A stretch of 64,000 nucleotides of DNA from Stappia sp. (GCF_040110915.1 NZ_CP157793.1:1748939-1812938); one strand, 5' to 3'. Shown: positions 21,559 to 34,153, counted from the first letter of the stretch. Notes: a model not told the origin generated them from the sequence alone. A program made the numbers and translations.

Positions 21559-22838
21559 CAGCGAGCCCCGAGCGTTTCGATCCCGCCCATGTAGGGGCGC
21601 AGCGCCTCGGGCACGGTCACGGTTCCATTGCCGTTCTGGTAGTTTTCCAGAACGGCGATCAGCGCCCGCCCGACCGCGATGCCGGAGCCGTTGAGCGTGT
21701 GGACGAAGCGCAGGCCCTTCTCGCCCTCCGGACGATACCGGGCGTTCATCCGCCGCGCCTGGAAGTCGCCGCACACCGAACAGCTCGAGATCTCGCGATA
21801 GGCATTCTGACCGGGCAGCCAGACCTCGATGTCATGGGTCTTGCGCGCGCCGAAGCCCATGTCGCCGGCCGACAGCACCATCACCCGATAGGCGAGCCCG
21901 AGCCGCTTCAGGACCTCCTCGGCGCACGCCGTCATGCGCTCCAGCTCGTCGAGCGAGGCTTCCGGCGTCGTCACCGACACCATCTCGCACTTCCAGAACT
22001 GATGCTGGCGCAACATGCCGCGCACGTCGCGCCCCGCCGAGCCGGCCTCGGAGCGGAAGCACGGCGTGAGCGCGGTCACGCGCATCGGCAGCGCCGCCTC
22101 GTCGAGGATCTCCTCGGCCACCATGTTGGTGAGGGGCACTTCCGCCGTGGGGATCAGCCAGCGCCCGTCCGTGGTCTTGAACTGATCCTCGGCGAACTTC
22201 GGAAGCTGCGCGGTGCCATAGAGCGCCTCGTCGCGCACCAGCAGCGGCGGCGACACTTCCATATAGCCGTGCTCGCGCGTCTGCAGGTCGATCATGAACT
22301 GGCCGAGGGCCCGCTCCAGCCGGGCGATCTCGCCCTTCAACAGGACAAAGCGCGCGCCCGACATCCGCGCGGCCCGCTCGAAATCGAGCCCCGGTGCGAT
22401 GCCGGCGATCTCGAAATGCTCCTTCGCCTCGAAGGCGAAGGCGGGCGGCGTGCCGACACGCCGGATCTCGACATTGGCGCTCTCGTCCGCGCCGTCCGGC
22501 ACGTCGTCATGGGGAAGATTCGGCAGGCGGCTGAGCGCATCGGTGAGGCGCGCCGACACTTCACGCTCCTGCTCCTCGCCTGCCTGCAGCGAGGCCTTGA
22601 GCTTGGCGACCTCGTCGATCAGCGCCTGCGCGGCCGCCTCGTCGCCGGACGCCTTGGCCTTGCCGATTTCCTTGGAGGCGGCGTTGCGCCGCTCCTGGGC
22701 CTGCTGCAGCGACGACACACAGGCCCGGCGCTCGTCGTCGAGGGCAATCAGCCCGGCCGCCTGCGGCTCCAGGCCACGACGCGCCATGCCGGCGTCGAAG
22801 GCCGCGGCATTGTCGCGGATCCACTTGATATCGAACAT
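21558..22838 (-). CDS. serS: Seryl-tRNA synthetase
   Basis: A 426-residue class II aminoacyl-tRNA synthetase. The N-terminal long coiled coil (about 30-105) binds tRNA-Ser. Motif 2 is [20 protein letters not shown], and motif 3 is [20 protein letters not shown]. Its stop overlaps the surE start. Confidence 0.97.
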   Translation of the reverse strand: MFDIKWIRDNAAAFDAGMARRGLEPQAAGLIALDDERRACVSSLQQAQERRNAASKEIGKAKASGDEAAAQALIDEVAKLKASLQAGEEQEREVSARLTDALSRLPNLPHDDVPDGADESANVEIRRVGTPPAFAFEAKEHFEIAGIAPGLDFERAARMSGARFVLLKGEIARLERALGQFMIDLQTREHGYMEVSPPLLVRDEALYGTAQLPKFAEDQFKTTDGRWLIPTAEVPLTNMVAEEILDEAALPMRVTALTPCFRSEAGSAGRDVRGMLRQHQFWKCEMVSVTTPEASLDELERMTACAEEVLKRLGLAYRVMVLSAGDMGFGARKTHDIEVWLPGQNAYREISSCSVCGDFQARRMNARYRPEGEKGLRFVHTLNGSGIAVGRALIAVLENYQNGNGTVTVPEALRPYMGGIETLGAR

Positions 22839-22904
22839 GCACCAACCCCGGGAATGTCTGCCGGCGTCAGGCTTGCGCGGAGAAAACCGACGGTGCCGCG
22901 CTGC

Positions 22905-23687
22905 TCAGGCGTCCGCCTCGGCGGCTTCCCGTTCGGCCCGCTTCTTTTCCACCAGCCTGACGCAGATGATGGACACTTCGTAGAGAAGCAGTGTTGGCAG
23001 CGCAAGGCCGATCTGGCTGATCGGATCGGGCGGCGTCAGGATGGCCGCCATCACGAAGCCGATGACGATCGCATACTTGCGTTTCGCCTTCAGCCCCTCC
23101 GCCGACACCATGCCGACGCGCCCGAGCAGCGTCAGCAGGACGGGCAACTGAAACACCAGCCCGAAGGCGAAGATCAGCGTCATGATGAGGCCGAGGTATT
23201 CGCTCACCCGCGCGACGAGCTCGATCTTCGCCTGGCCGTCGGCCCCGTCCTGTTCCATCGACAGGAAGAAGCCCATGGCCAGCGGCATCACGAGGAAGAA
23301 CACGAGGCTCGCGCCGATCAGGAACAGGATCGGCGTCGCCACCAGGAACGGCAGGAAGGCACCGCGCTCGTGCTTGTAGAGCCCCGGCGCCACGAACATG
23401 TAGAGCTGCGAGGCGATCACCGGAAAGGCGATGAACAGCGCGCCGAAGAAGGCGAGCTTGAGCTGCGTGAAGAACAGCTCCTGCGGCGCGGTGTAGATCA
23501 TCTCGACCTGATGGCCGGCCGCGCGCTCGTAAGGGATCACGAGGATGTTGTAGATGTCCTGCGCGAAGTAGAAGCACACGACGAAGGCGATCAGGATCGC
23601 GATCACCGTCTTCAGGAGGCGCTGGCGCAGTTCGATGAGGTGTTCGATCAGCGGCGCCTTGGAGGCCTCGATATCGTCGTGGGTCAT
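22905..23687 (-). CDS. tatC: Sec-independent protein translocase TatC
   Basis: A 260-residue, six-helix membrane protein that recognises twin-arginine signal peptides. The N-terminal stretch PLIEHLIELRQRLLKTV is diagnostic, and the F-x-P-x-LL-type cytoplasmic loop region is present as VFQLPVLLTLLGRVG. It overlaps tatB by 4 bp (ATGA). Confidence 0.97.
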   Translation of the reverse strand: MTHDDIEASKAPLIEHLIELRQRLLKTVIAILIAFVVCFYFAQDIYNILVIPYERAAGHQVEMIYTAPQELFFTQLKLAFFGALFIAFPVIASQLYMFVAPGLYKHERGAFLPFLVATPILFLIGASLVFFLVMPLAMGFFLSMEQDGADGQAKIELVARVSEYLGLIMTLIFAFGLVFQLPVLLTLLGRVGMVSAEGLKAKRKYAIVIGFVMAAILTPPDPISQIGLALPTLLLYEVSIICVRLVEKKRAEREAAEADA

Positions 23688-24217
23688 GCCGTGCCGTCGC
23701 CCGCTGCCTTGCGCGCCGTGTCACCGGCCTCCCGCGCCCCGGTCTCCCGCGAAATTGTGCCGGAGGCCGCGGCCTTGTCGTCCCCGGCGCCACTGCCACC
23801 CGCGCCCGTCTCGCCGGCCGAGGACAGCGCCGGCGCCTCGATCTCGTCCTTCGCCGAATCGTCCTGCGGCGTCGTTTCGGACGCGGCCGGTTTCGGCGCC
23901 GGCGCGGCCTTCGTCGAGGTCCCCGACGACGGTTTCTTCTTTCCCGAGGCGTCGTCCTCGATGGACTTCTTGATGTCGCCGAGCGGATCGAAGTTCGCGG
24001 CCTTTTCGACCTGCGCCTTCATGTCGGCGATGTCGGCCTGCTTTTCCGCCTCGCGCAGGGCGTCGTTGAAGGTCGACTGGAACTCGCCCGCCATCCGCCG
24101 CACCTTGCCGACGGTCTGGCCGAAGGTGCGCAGCATGCGCGGCAGGTCCTTCGGTCCGACGACAAGGATCATGACGACGGCGACAACGATGAGTTCCGTC
24201 CAGCCGATATCGAACAT
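23684..24217 (-). CDS. tatB: Sec-independent protein translocase TatB
   Basis: A 177-residue protein with one N-terminal transmembrane helix beginning MFDIGWTELIVVAVVMILVV and an amphipathic helix after GPKDLPRMLRTFGQ. The long acidic/Ala-rich C-terminal tail is low complexity. It forms the receptor complex with TatC. Confidence 0.95.
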   Translation of the reverse strand: MFDIGWTELIVVAVVMILVVGPKDLPRMLRTFGQTVGKVRRMAGEFQSTFNDALREAEKQADIADMKAQVEKAANFDPLGDIKKSIEDDASGKKKPSSGTSTKAAPAPKPAASETTPQDDSAKDEIEAPALSSAGETGAGGSGAGDDKAAASGTISRETGAREAGDTARKAAGDGTA

Positions 24218-24320
24218 CTGCGTCCGTTTTCCGCGAATTGGAGATCGGATAAGCGCACGCGCGGGCAGCGTCGGCGCGGTCGAAAGAGACCGCCCACGCG
24301 GGCGCGGCGCGCCGCCGGGG

Positions 24321-24551
24321 TCAGCCGGCCTTCGTCTTGTCCTCGGACTTCTCCATGGAGACGGTGTCGTCCGCCTTGTGGTCGATCGTCTTCGCGCTGT
24401 CGGCCGGCGTTTCGTCGTCTTCGTTGAGCCCCTTCTTGAAGCTCTTGATTCCCTTGGCGACGTCTCCCATCAGCTCGGAGATCTTACCGCGGCCAAACAG
24501 CAGAACGACGATCACCGCAATGATCAGGATCTGCCAAATACTGATACCCAT
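24321..24551 (-). CDS. tatA: Sec-independent protein translocase TatA
   Basis: A 76-residue protein: one transmembrane helix ([20 protein letters not shown]), the hinge FGRGK and an amphipathic helix ending GIKSFKKGL. It is the pore-forming component. It lies 103 bp upstream of tatB on the same strand. Confidence 0.96.
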   Translation of the reverse strand: MGISIWQILIIAVIVVLLFGRGKISELMGDVAKGIKSFKKGLNEDDETPADSAKTIDHKADDTVSMEKSEDKTKAG

Positions 24552-24686
24552 ACGCCAACTCCCTGCTCATTCCGGCGCCCGCGCCCCGGTCCGCGACTAT
24601 TGCAACAAAGCGCAAGCAATCGCAACCAACCGTTTTCGCCCCTCGACGGGCGCCGGCAACTCAATCCGTCTTATCGGCCCGCTACG

Positions 24687-25800
<1,114 letters not shown>

Positions 25801-25817
<17 letters not shown>

Positions 25818-26541
25818 CGCTCGGATCGTCGCCTTGCCTCATCAGGTCCAAAAGTTCGCCCTCGTCGATCGGGTCTTCCTCATCCCGCAAGTCTTGCGAA
25901 TCGTCGGGAACGGGCACGTGGAACCCGGCCGGCACCGCACTGTCGAGCAGCCCCGTCCCCTTCAGTTCCTCCAGCCCCGGAAGATCGGAGACGGAGGCGA
26001 GCATGAAATGCTCCAGGAACGCCTCCGTCGTGCCGTAGGTGACCGGTCGGCCGGGCGTGCGACGACGCCCGCGCATCCGGATCCATCCCGTCTCGAGCAG
26101 CACGTCGAGCGTGCCCTTCGACGTGGACACGCCGCGGATCTCCTCGATCTCGGCGCGCGTCACCGGCTGGTGGTACGCGATGATCGCCAGCGTTTCCAGT
26201 GCCGCGCGCGACAGGCGCCGCTCCTCCACCTGTTCGCGGCTCAGCAGATATGCCAGATCCTCGGCGGTGCGAAAGCCCCATTTGCCGTCGATCTCGACGA
26301 CATTCACGCCCCGTGTCGCATAAGCGCGCCGCAAATCCTCGACCAGGCCCGGGATGTCGTCCTCGCCGGGCAGCCGCGCGGCGATTTCCTGCGCGCTCAG
26401 CAACTCGCGGGAGGCGAACAGCAGCGCCTCGAGCTTGCGCAGCGCGCCGCGCCGGTCGGCCGAGACATGCGCCTCCGCCACATTCGCGAGGCCGGACGCT
26501 CCGCTGTCCGTGCCGTCGCTGTCGTTCACCGTGTCGCTCAC
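25801..26541 (-). CDS. scpB: Segregation and condensation protein B
   Basis: A 246-residue partner of ScpA and SMC in chromosome condensation, with two winged-helix domains. The stretch ALETLAIIAYHQPVTRAEIEEI is the clearest family signature. It overlaps scpA by 4 bp. Confidence 0.95.
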
Positions 26542-27416
26542 GCGTCCCCGCTTTGCGGACCTTCGCCCGCCTCGTGCCCGCCGGCTTCCTGACCGGCATC
26601 CTCGCCCGTCTCCGCATCCGGGGCCCGGCGACGCAGATAGAGCGGTGCGAAGGGGCCCGACTGGCGCAATTCCAGCGTGCCCTCGCGCACCATCTCCAGA
26701 CTTGCGGAAAAGCTGCTCGCCAGAACCGTCGCGGCCTGATCCCGATCGTCCATGTAGCGCAACAGATAGGCGTCCAGCGGCGCCCAGTCCAGATCCCGGC
26801 CGATCAGGCGGGCCAGCAGATCGCGCGCTTCCTGGAGCGACCAGACCGTGCGCCGGCGCACATGCACCGAAGTCACGGAGGTGCGCTGGCGCTGCGCCGC
26901 ATAGGCGATCAGCAGGTCGTAGAGCGTGGCGTGATACCGGCTGGTCCGCGTGACACCCAGAACCTCGGGGCGGCCGCGCGCGAAGATGTCGCGCCCGAGC
27001 CTCGGCCGGTCCATCAATCTGGCCGCCGCGTCGCGCATGGCCTCCAGCCGCCGCAGGCGAAAGGCGAGCGCGGCCGCCATTTCCTCGCCCGAAAGCTCCG
27101 CCTCGTCCTTCTGCTCGGGGATCAGCAGCCGCGACTTGAGGTAGGCGAGCCAGGCGGCCATCACCAGATAGTCCGCCGCGAGTTCGAGGCGCAGCCGGCG
27201 CGCCTCCGCCACGAAGGCGAGATATTGCTCGACCAGCGCCAGAATGGAGATCTTGGTCAGATCGACCTTCTGCTTGCGCGAGAGCGTCAGAAGCAGATCG
27301 AGCGGCCCCTCGAATCCGTCGACATCGACCACGAGCGCGGGATCGCTCAGCGCGCGGTCGCTGTCCGGCGCCTCTCCCGCAGCCTCTTGCGCCTTGTCGA
27401 AAAAGCTATCCTGCAC
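26538..27416 (-). CDS. scpA: Segregation and condensation protein A
   Basis: A 292-residue kleisin of the SMC-ScpAB complex. The N-terminal SMC-binding stretch VDGFEGPLDLLLTLSRKQKV and the ISILALVEQYLAF helix are typical. A C-terminal winged helix follows, and then an acidic tail. Confidence 0.95.
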   Translation of the reverse strand: MQDSFFDKAQEAAGEAPDSDRALSDPALVVDVDGFEGPLDLLLTLSRKQKVDLTKISILALVEQYLAFVAEARRLRLELAADYLVMAAWLAYLKSRLLIPEQKDEAELSGEEMAAALAFRLRRLEAMRDAAARLMDRPRLGRDIFARGRPEVLGVTRTSRYHATLYDLLIAYAAQRQRTSVTSVHVRRRTVWSLQEARDLLARLIGRDLDWAPLDAYLLRYMDDRDQAATVLASSFSASLEMVREGTLELRQSGPFAPLYLRRRAPDAETGEDAGQEAGGHEAGEGPQSGDA

Positions 27417-27540
27417 CGCGCCCCTCGCCTTCCGCCGATCCGCGACGCCGCATCGCCCGTCTTTGTCGCGCCCGTCGCCGTCGCGCCCGCCGCAGGTTCG
27501 CCCGCCACTTGAGCGGTCTTCCCTGACAGAACCGAAGATG

Positions 27541-28575
27541 TCAGCCGGCGGTGTCGCCCGTGAGCGCCACCTTCGAGATCAGGGCGTCAAACTCCGCCCG
27601 CATCGCCGCGAGATCGCCGGGCACCGGCTGCCCCCGCGCCGCCAGCGCCGCCTGCGCGCGGGCCTGCGGACCGCCGGCGAGCTCGGGCGAGGCCTCCGCC
27701 ACCGCCCGCATCTCGGCGAAATCGCCGTTGCAATGCAGCGCCAGATCGCAGCCGGCGGCGAAGAGCGCCCGCACCCGCGCGCCCATCTCGCCGCCGAGCG
27801 CCTTCATCGACACGTCGTCGCTCATCAGGCAGCCAGTGTAGCCGATTTCGCCGCGAATGACGCGCTCGATCACCGTGGCGGAGTGTGTCGCGCAGGCGCG
27901 CGGATCGAGCGCCGCATAGACGACATGCGCCGTCATGGCGAGTGGCAGATCGCGCAAGGCGCGAAACGGAGCGAAATCGATCTCGCGCAGGATCTCCGGC
28001 GCGGCCTCTACCACCGGGAGTTCCAGATGGCTGTCGACCAGCGCGCGCCCATGGCCCGGGATGTGCTTGAGAACGGGCAGCACGCCAGCGGCTGCCAGCC
28101 CCTCGGTCAGCGCCCGTCCGATGGCAACGATGGTGTCCACGTCCGCGCCATAGGCGCGATCACCGATCACGTCGCTGCTGCCGGGCGCGGGCACGTCGAC
28201 GATGGGCAGGCAATCGACGGTGATCCCGAGCGCGGCCAGATCGGCGCCGATCAACCGCCCGCCGAGCCAGGCGGCACGGGCGCCCGCTTGCGGATCGTGG
28301 GCATGCAGACGGCCATACACGGAGCCGGGCGGATAATCGGGGACGAGAGGAGGACGCAACCGGCGGACCCGGCCGCCCTCCTGATCGATCAGGACCGGCG
28401 CGTCCGCGTGCCCCACGCACTCGCGGAAGCTCGCCACGAGATCGCGGATCTGCGCGCCGCTCTCGCAGTTGCGCGAAAACAGAATCAGCCCCCAGGGCCG
28501 CATCTCGGCAAAGAAGGCGCGTTCGTCCGGGGACAGCTCGGTCCCCGCGCAGCCTGTGATGAACGCCCTTGTCAT
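27541..28575 (-). CDS. nagZ: Beta-N-acetylhexosaminidase (NagZ)
   Basis: A 344-residue GH3 enzyme that removes N-acetylglucosamine from peptidoglycan fragments in the cytoplasm. The GH3/NagZ motif KHIPGHG is followed by DSHLELP. The nucleophile Asp lies in LMSDDVSMKAL. It is 55 bp after the SPOR gene and 124 bp before scpA. Confidence 0.94.
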   Translation of the reverse strand: MTRAFITGCAGTELSPDERAFFAEMRPWGLILFSRNCESGAQIRDLVASFRECVGHADAPVLIDQEGGRVRRLRPPLVPDYPPGSVYGRLHAHDPQAGARAAWLGGRLIGADLAALGITVDCLPIVDVPAPGSSDVIGDRAYGADVDTIVAIGRALTEGLAAAGVLPVLKHIPGHGRALVDSHLELPVVEAAPEILREIDFAPFRALRDLPLAMTAHVVYAALDPRACATHSATVIERVIRGEIGYTGCLMSDDVSMKALGGEMGARVRALFAAGCDLALHCNGDFAEMRAVAEASPELAGGPQARAQAALAARGQPVPGDLAAMRAEFDALISKVALTGDTAG

Positions 28576-28630
28576 GATCCGGAGTTGCCTCGCTTGCCGG
28601 TCGCGCCCGAAAGTTCGCGGCCCGGCCTTG

Positions 28631-30973
28631 TCAGTTCTGACGCACGAAGCAATCGCCGCCGGCGGCCTTCAGGCGCTCGCACAGATCGTTCGCCTCGCCC
28701 CGCGACCCGGCCGGAATACGGACCCGGTAGAAGGTGCCGCGATCGCCCAGATCGGCGCGCTGGATGACCGGCGTCACGCCGCCCAGAACGCCGGAAAAGC
28801 GCGACTGGAGATTGGCGAAGGCGGCCTGCGCCTGGGATTCGCTGCGCTGGGAGGACACCTGCACGACATAGGTTCCGGAGGGAATCGTCCCCGTGCGCGG
28901 CGCGCTCGGCGCGGCAGCGGGCTGCCCGGCCTGGGCCGTCAGATCGAGCGGCGCCGTCCCGGCGCGCGGCGCGGCGGCCGCCGGCCGGTCGATGGTCGGC
29001 GGCGGGCTCGCGGCCTCGGCGATCGCCGCGATGTTCTCAGGCTTGGTGCGCGGCACGTTGCCCGGTGCATCGCCCGCCGGCGTCGGCGCGTCCGCGACCG
29101 GTTGCGGTGCGGGCTGTGCGGCCGTCGGCACGCGGGCCGGGTCGGTCTCCGCGCCCGCGTCGGGCGTGATCGGCGTCGTGCGCACCGTGCGCGGCCCCTC
29201 GGGCGTTGCAGACGGTGCGGATGACGCGGGAGCGGCGGGCTGGGTCGGCGCGGACTGGGACGGGCTTGCCACCGGCTCGTCGCCGGCGATGATCGTGCCG
29301 TCCGGGCGCACGACCACCGTGCGCACCCGGCGCGGACCGCCGGGCGCGGCACTGCCGTCGGCACCCGTTCCCGCCCCGTTGACCGGAGCCGGCGGAAGGG
29401 AGGCGACCGGCGTGTCGTCGGGCAGCACCAGGCGCTCCTCGCGCTCGGTCTCCACGCCGCCGACGCGGTCGTAGATCAGCTTGCTCTGACCGCTGTCGGA
29501 GCGCGCCTCGCCGTCCGGAAATTCCTTCATCGGCGCGGTTTCGGCCGTGATGACGGGCGGCGGACCGATCGGCGCGTCGCCACCGAAGTCGAGCAGCGCA
29601 AAGGCGCCGCCGCCGATCACGACGACCCCGAGCACGGCAGCGGCCGCGTAAAGCCCCTTGCGCGACTTCTCCTCGGGAGCGGCGGCGATCTCCTCCTCGG
29701 AGTGCGGCGGCAGCACCCCATGCCCGCCGAGCTTCGGATCGCCCTCGCGCATCGCCTGGGCCACCGCATCGAGATCATAGCCACCCGGCGGGGGCGGCGC
29801 TTCCTGCGGATCCTCGTAGCGGGGATCGTCGTAGCGGGGATCCTCATGGAGCGCCTCGTCGAAGCGCGGATCCTCGAACTGCCGCGCGTCATGGCGCGCG
29901 TCGACGGCAGCATAGGCCGGCGCGGCCCGGTCGTGGCGCGCAGCCGGCGCGTTTTCCTCCGGCGCCATCAGCAGATCGTCGAAACCGCCGTCGTCCTCGG
30001 CCGGACGCAGATCCCAGTCGTCGGCGGGCGCGGCAACCGGCTCCGGCGCGCGCGGCGCGTTCAGCGCCTGAAGCAGTTCATCCTCGAGCGACGCGGTCAG
30101 ATCGTCCGTGAGCCCCCGGCGGCCAGGGGCCGCCACGCTCGCGGCATCGTCCGCGAAGGACGGCTCGACCGGCGCGTGCTCGCCCACCTGCGGACCGCGT
30201 GCCGGCTCCTGCCAGACACCCGCCAGGCTCGCCTCCAGCGCGCCGGGCGCCAGCGGGTCGTCGTCCCCATGCACGTCATCGGCAGGCGCGTCGCCGGCGG
30301 GCGCATCATAGCCCCACTCCCCTGAGGCCGGATCCTCGACGGCGGGCTGGTAGGCCTCGGCAGGCCCCGCCCCCGGGGCGGACCACGCATCGCCGGACCA
30401 GTTTTCACCGTACTCGGGCTGTGCATAACCGGATGCGCCATCATCGCCGTAAGCGTCACCGCCCCGCGCGTCGGCGTAGGGATCAGCGGCCTGCGGGTCG
30501 GCCGCATGCGGTTCCAGGGCGTCGAACTCGGAGGCATAGGCGTCGCGCGCATACGGATCCTGCGGCGCCGCGACGGGGCTTTGCACATCCCAGTCGGAAC
30601 CCGGCTGCGACGTGTCGTGAAAATCGGGACCGCGAACCTCGTATCCGCCGGCCTCACCCGCGCCGGCGGGCACCGCGCGCGATCCGGCGGCATGAGCGTC
30701 GGACGCGTAGGGATCAACCGAATAAGGATCGGCGGCATAGGGATCGGCCACGGAATAATCCGGCTGCGCCTCGGCCGGCCTCTCCGCCGGCTGCGGCGGC
30801 TCGAACTGCGGCTCCGCGCGCGCCACCGGGCGAAACTGATCGTTCCCCTCGCTGACGATGCGGGCCAGTTCGACCAGCGGATCTTCCTCGACGCCGCCGT
30901 GACCATTTCCGAGGGACCGCTCCGCGTCACGATCGCTCGGGTCGCTCTGCGGATGGTTCGAACGATTGGTCAT
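28631..30973 (-). CDS. Large SPOR-domain envelope protein
   Basis: A 780-residue protein. The N-terminal 430 residues are disordered, acidic and rich in DPY/DPR repeats (for example DPYAADPYSVDPYASD and EDPRYDDPRYEDP). One transmembrane segment is near residues 438-460 (after KSRKGLY), then a Pro/Ala/Thr-rich stretch and a C-terminal SPOR domain (about 700-780) that should bind denuded peptidoglycan at the septum. Its place between argS and nagZ is conserved in Hyphomicrobiales. A role in cell division or wall remodelling is inferred from the domain. Confidence 0.88.
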   Translation of the reverse strand: MTNRSNHPQSDPSDRDAERSLGNGHGGVEEDPLVELARIVSEGNDQFRPVARAEPQFEPPQPAERPAEAQPDYSVADPYAADPYSVDPYASDAHAAGSRAVPAGAGEAGGYEVRGPDFHDTSQPGSDWDVQSPVAAPQDPYARDAYASEFDALEPHAADPQAADPYADARGGDAYGDDGASGYAQPEYGENWSGDAWSAPGAGPAEAYQPAVEDPASGEWGYDAPAGDAPADDVHGDDDPLAPGALEASLAGVWQEPARGPQVGEHAPVEPSFADDAASVAAPGRRGLTDDLTASLEDELLQALNAPRAPEPVAAPADDWDLRPAEDDGGFDDLLMAPEENAPAARHDRAAPAYAAVDARHDARQFEDPRFDEALHEDPRYDDPRYEDPQEAPPPPGGYDLDAVAQAMREGDPKLGGHGVLPPHSEEEIAAAPEEKSRKGLYAAAAVLGVVVIGGGAFALLDFGGDAPIGPPPVITAETAPMKEFPDGEARSDSGQSKLIYDRVGGVETEREERLVLPDDTPVASLPPAPVNGAGTGADGSAAPGGPRRVRTVVVRPDGTIIAGDEPVASPSQSAPTQPAAPASSAPSATPEGPRTVRTTPITPDAGAETDPARVPTAAQPAPQPVADAPTPAGDAPGNVPRTKPENIAAIAEAASPPPTIDRPAAAAPRAGTAPLDLTAQAGQPAAAPSAPRTGTIPSGTYVVQVSSQRSESQAQAAFANLQSRFSGVLGGVTPVIQRADLGDRGTFYRVRIPAGSRGEANDLCERLKAAGGDCFVRQN

Positions 30974-31040
30974 GATGTACTGAACTTTCCCGCTTCATCG
31001 GCGGCAGCACATCGCCTGCCGCCGCATTACCCCTCCGCCT

Positions 31041-32807
31041 TCACCGCATCTCTTCCGGCGCCGCCACGCCCAACAGGCAGAGACCCGAGGCAAGAACCGA
31101 AGAGACCGCATGTACGAGACCTAGGCGGGCCAATGTTAGTTGTCGATCTTCAGGGTTAATAAAACGTAATTGCGGCAAATCCTTGCCTCTGTTCCAGTGC
31201 GAATGCAGGGCACTGGCAAGGTCGTGCAGGTAGAACGCGACCCTGTGCGGCTCGTGTGCTTCCGCGGCGCTTTCCACAAGCCGCGGCCAGGCGGCGAGGC
31301 GCGCGGCGATGTCGCGCTCCCCCTCGTCGCTCAGCAGCGAGAAATCGCTTGTCGCAAGGGCGGCCGGCGCGGTGTCGATATCCGGCATCTCCTCGCGCGC
31401 CTGCCGCAGCACCGAGCGGCAGCGGGCATGGCCGTACTGAACGTAGAAGACGGGGTTGTCCTTCGACTGCTCGGTGACCTTCTGGAAGTCGAAATCGAGC
31501 GGCGCGTCATTCTTGCGGAAGAGCATCATGAAGCGCACCGGGTCGCGGCCAACCTCCTCCACAACGTCGCGCAGCGTGACGAAATCGCCCGCCCGCTTCG
31601 ACATGCGCACCGGCTCGCCGGCGCGGAAGAGCTTCACCAGCTGGCACAGCCGCACCACGACGCGCGCGTCGCCGTCAGAGATCGCCCGGCCGACCGCCTC
31701 GAGCCGCTTCACGTAGCCGCCGTGGTCGGCGCCCAGGATGAAGATCATCTCCCGGAAGCCGCGCTCGTACTTGGAGAGCATATAGGCGACGTCGGCGGCG
31801 AAATACGTGTAGCTGCCGTCGGACTTCTTCAGCGGCCGGTCGATGTCGTCGCCATATTCGGTCGCGCGGAAAAGCGTCTGCTCGCGGTCTTCCCAGTCCT
31901 CCGGCACCTGCCCCTTGGGCGGCGGCAGCGTACCCTCGTAGACGAGATCGCGCGCCCGCAGGACATCGAGCATCTTGTCGATCTCCGAGCCGTTGGAGTC
32001 GTCGCGGGCGTGCAGCGTGCGCTCGGAGAAGAACAGGTCGTGGTGGACGTTGAGCAGCGCCAGATCGGCGCGGATCAGATCCATCATCGCGGCGACGGTG
32101 AACTCCTTGACGAGGGCGAGGCTGTCCGCCTCGTCCATGTCCAGCAGCGCGCGGCCGTGCGCCTCGGCCAGCGCCCGGCCGACCGGCACCAGATAGTCGC
32201 CCGGATAGAGCCCGTCGGGGATCGCGCCGATTTCCTCGCCCAGCGCCTCGCGGTAGCGCAGGAAGGCGGAGCGCGCGAGCACGTCGATCTGCGCGCCCGC
32301 GTCGTTGATGTAATATTCCTTCGTCACGTCGTAGCCGGCGAAGGCGAGAAGCTGCGCCAGCGCATCGCCCACCACCGCGCCCCGGCAATGGCCGACATGC
32401 ATCGGTCCGGTCGGATTGGCGGAAACATATTCGACGTTGACCTTCAGCCCGCCGCCCATGGTGGAGCGACCGAAATCGCCCCCCGCGCCCAGCACCGCGC
32501 GCAGCACCTGCGTCCACACCTCGCCCGACAGGCGGAAGTTCAGGAAGCCCGGCCCCGCGACCTCCGCCGTCTCGATGCCGTCGCGCCCCTTGAGCTCGCC
32601 CGCCAGCGCCTCGGCGATGTCGCGCGGCTTCGCCTTCAGCGGCTTGGCCAGCACCATGGCGGCATTGGTCGCCAGATCGCCATGCGCGCTGTCGCGCGGC
32701 GGCTCCACCACGCAGCGGGCCAGCATCTCGGGCGTCAGATCCGCCTCCGGATGCAGCCGCTGGACGGCGGAACGGACGAGGTCGGCATAATGGGTGAAGA
32801 TGTTCAT
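31041..32807 (-). CDS. argS: Arginyl-tRNA synthetase
   Basis: A 588-residue class I synthetase. The HIGH-type motif is in [20 protein letters not shown], the KMSKS-type motif is MSKRAGDF, and the N-terminal Arg-S domain plus the C-terminal DALR anticodon-binding domain are present. The frame is open 22 codons further up, but ATG 32807 gives the expected [11 protein letters not shown] start. Confidence 0.97.
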   Translation of the reverse strand: MNIFTHYADLVRSAVQRLHPEADLTPEMLARCVVEPPRDSAHGDLATNAAMVLAKPLKAKPRDIAEALAGELKGRDGIETAEVAGPGFLNFRLSGEVWTQVLRAVLGAGGDFGRSTMGGGLKVNVEYVSANPTGPMHVGHCRGAVVGDALAQLLAFAGYDVTKEYYINDAGAQIDVLARSAFLRYREALGEEIGAIPDGLYPGDYLVPVGRALAEAHGRALLDMDEADSLALVKEFTVAAMMDLIRADLALLNVHHDLFFSERTLHARDDSNGSEIDKMLDVLRARDLVYEGTLPPPKGQVPEDWEDREQTLFRATEYGDDIDRPLKKSDGSYTYFAADVAYMLSKYERGFREMIFILGADHGGYVKRLEAVGRAISDGDARVVVRLCQLVKLFRAGEPVRMSKRAGDFVTLRDVVEEVGRDPVRFMMLFRKNDAPLDFDFQKVTEQSKDNPVFYVQYGHARCRSVLRQAREEMPDIDTAPAALATSDFSLLSDEGERDIAARLAAWPRLVESAAEAHEPHRVAFYLHDLASALHSHWNRGKDLPQLRFINPEDRQLTLARLGLVHAVSSVLASGLCLLGVAAPEEMR

Positions 32808-32935
32808 CGCTGCTCTCTCAGGCGGGCCCACGGGCTCCGGCACGAACGCTCCGGCACGGTCGTCGCGGGGCATGACACCCGAAACGGCGGCCTGACACGT
32901 CGGCGTGCGGACAAACGGGACGATTGGCGCGCGAC

Positions 32936-34153
32936 CTACCCCAATTCCGGGGTGTGGTCAAACAGGCGCCGGTGCTCGTCGATGGCGAAACGGTCGGTCA
33001 TTCCGGCGACGAAATCGCAGACCCGACGCGCCAGCCGTTCCGGCTCGTCCGGGCCCACGCCGCGCCGCCATTCCTCGGGCATGTCCTGCGGGCGCGCCAC
33101 ATAGGCGTCGAACAGCTCCCGCACCACCGCCGACACCTGGCGGCGGACCGCCAGCACCGCCTCGTTGCGGTAGAGATTGGCGAAGAGAAACGCCTTCACG
33201 CCCTTTTCCGCGCTGCGCATCCCCTCGGAAAAGGTAACGATCGGCCGGCCGGCCTGACGGATGTCCTCCACGCTCGACGGGGTCAGTTCGGCGATGCGGC
33301 GCACGGATTCGGCGATCACGTCCTCCACCATCCGCGTGATCGAGCGGCGGACGATCTCGTGGATGCGGCGCGGCGTCTCCAGATCCGGATATCGCGCATC
33401 CACCTCGGCCAGAATGTCGGCGAGGAAGGGCACGTCGCGGATCTGCTCGATGGTCAGGAGCCCGGCGCGCAACCCGTCGTCGAGATCGTGCGCGTCATAG
33501 GCGATGTCGTCGGCGATGGCCGCCGCCTGCGCCTCCGCGCTCGGCCAGGTGTCGAGCCGCAGGTCCTGGCGGCGGGCATGGGCGCGAATGGCGAAGGGCA
33601 GCTCGGAGCCCGCGAACTTGCCGAGCGGCGCCCCGGTGCCGTCGACCAGCGGACCGTTGTGCTTGACCAGCCCCTCCAGCGTTTCCCAGCTCAGGTTGAG
33701 GCCGTCGAACTCGGCATAGCGGAGCTCCAGACTGGTGACGATGCGCAGCGACTGCGCATTGTGGTCGAAGCCGCCGTAGGGCGCCATGCAGGCGTCCATC
33801 ACGTCCTCGCCCTCATGTCCGAAGGGTGTGTGCCCCAGGTCGTGCGCGAGCGCGAGGCATTCGGCCAGATCCTCGTCGAGCCGCAGGGCGCGGGCGAGCG
33901 AGCGCGCGATCTGCGACACCTCGATCGTATGCGTCAGCCGAGTGCGGAAATGATCGCCCTCGTGATAGACGAAGACCTGCGTCTTGTGCTTCAGCCGGCG
34001 AAAGGCGGTGGAGTGGATGATGCGGTCGCGGTCGCGCTGATAGGGCGTGCGCGTCGGGCTCTCGGGCTCGCGGTGCAGCCGCCCGGCGCTCGCGCCGGGA
34101 TCGGTGGCATAGGGCGCGCGCGGCTGAGCGCCATATCCAAGCGGTGCGATCAT
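32936..34153 (-). CDS. dgt: Deoxyguanosinetriphosphate triphosphohydrolase-like protein
   Basis: A 405-residue HD-domain dNTPase. Metal ligands are seen in [15 protein letters not shown], the HD pair in [16 protein letters not shown], and a later Asp in [16 protein letters not shown]. It belongs to the dGTPase-like family, which hydrolyses dNTPs to deoxynucleosides and tripolyphosphate. It begins the minus-strand gene series that runs through argS and is divergent from the ErpA-like gene. Confidence 0.93.
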   Translation of the reverse strand: MIAPLGYGAQPRAPYATDPGASAGRLHREPESPTRTPYQRDRDRIIHSTAFRRLKHKTQVFVYHEGDHFRTRLTHTIEVSQIARSLARALRLDEDLAECLALAHDLGHTPFGHEGEDVMDACMAPYGGFDHNAQSLRIVTSLELRYAEFDGLNLSWETLEGLVKHNGPLVDGTGAPLGKFAGSELPFAIRAHARRQDLRLDTWPSAEAQAAAIADDIAYDAHDLDDGLRAGLLTIEQIRDVPFLADILAEVDARYPDLETPRRIHEIVRRSITRMVEDVIAESVRRIAELTPSSVEDIRQAGRPIVTFSEGMRSAEKGVKAFLFANLYRNEAVLAVRRQVSAVVRELFDAYVARPQDMPEEWRRGVGPDEPERLARRVCDFVAGMTDRFAIDEHRRLFDHTPELG

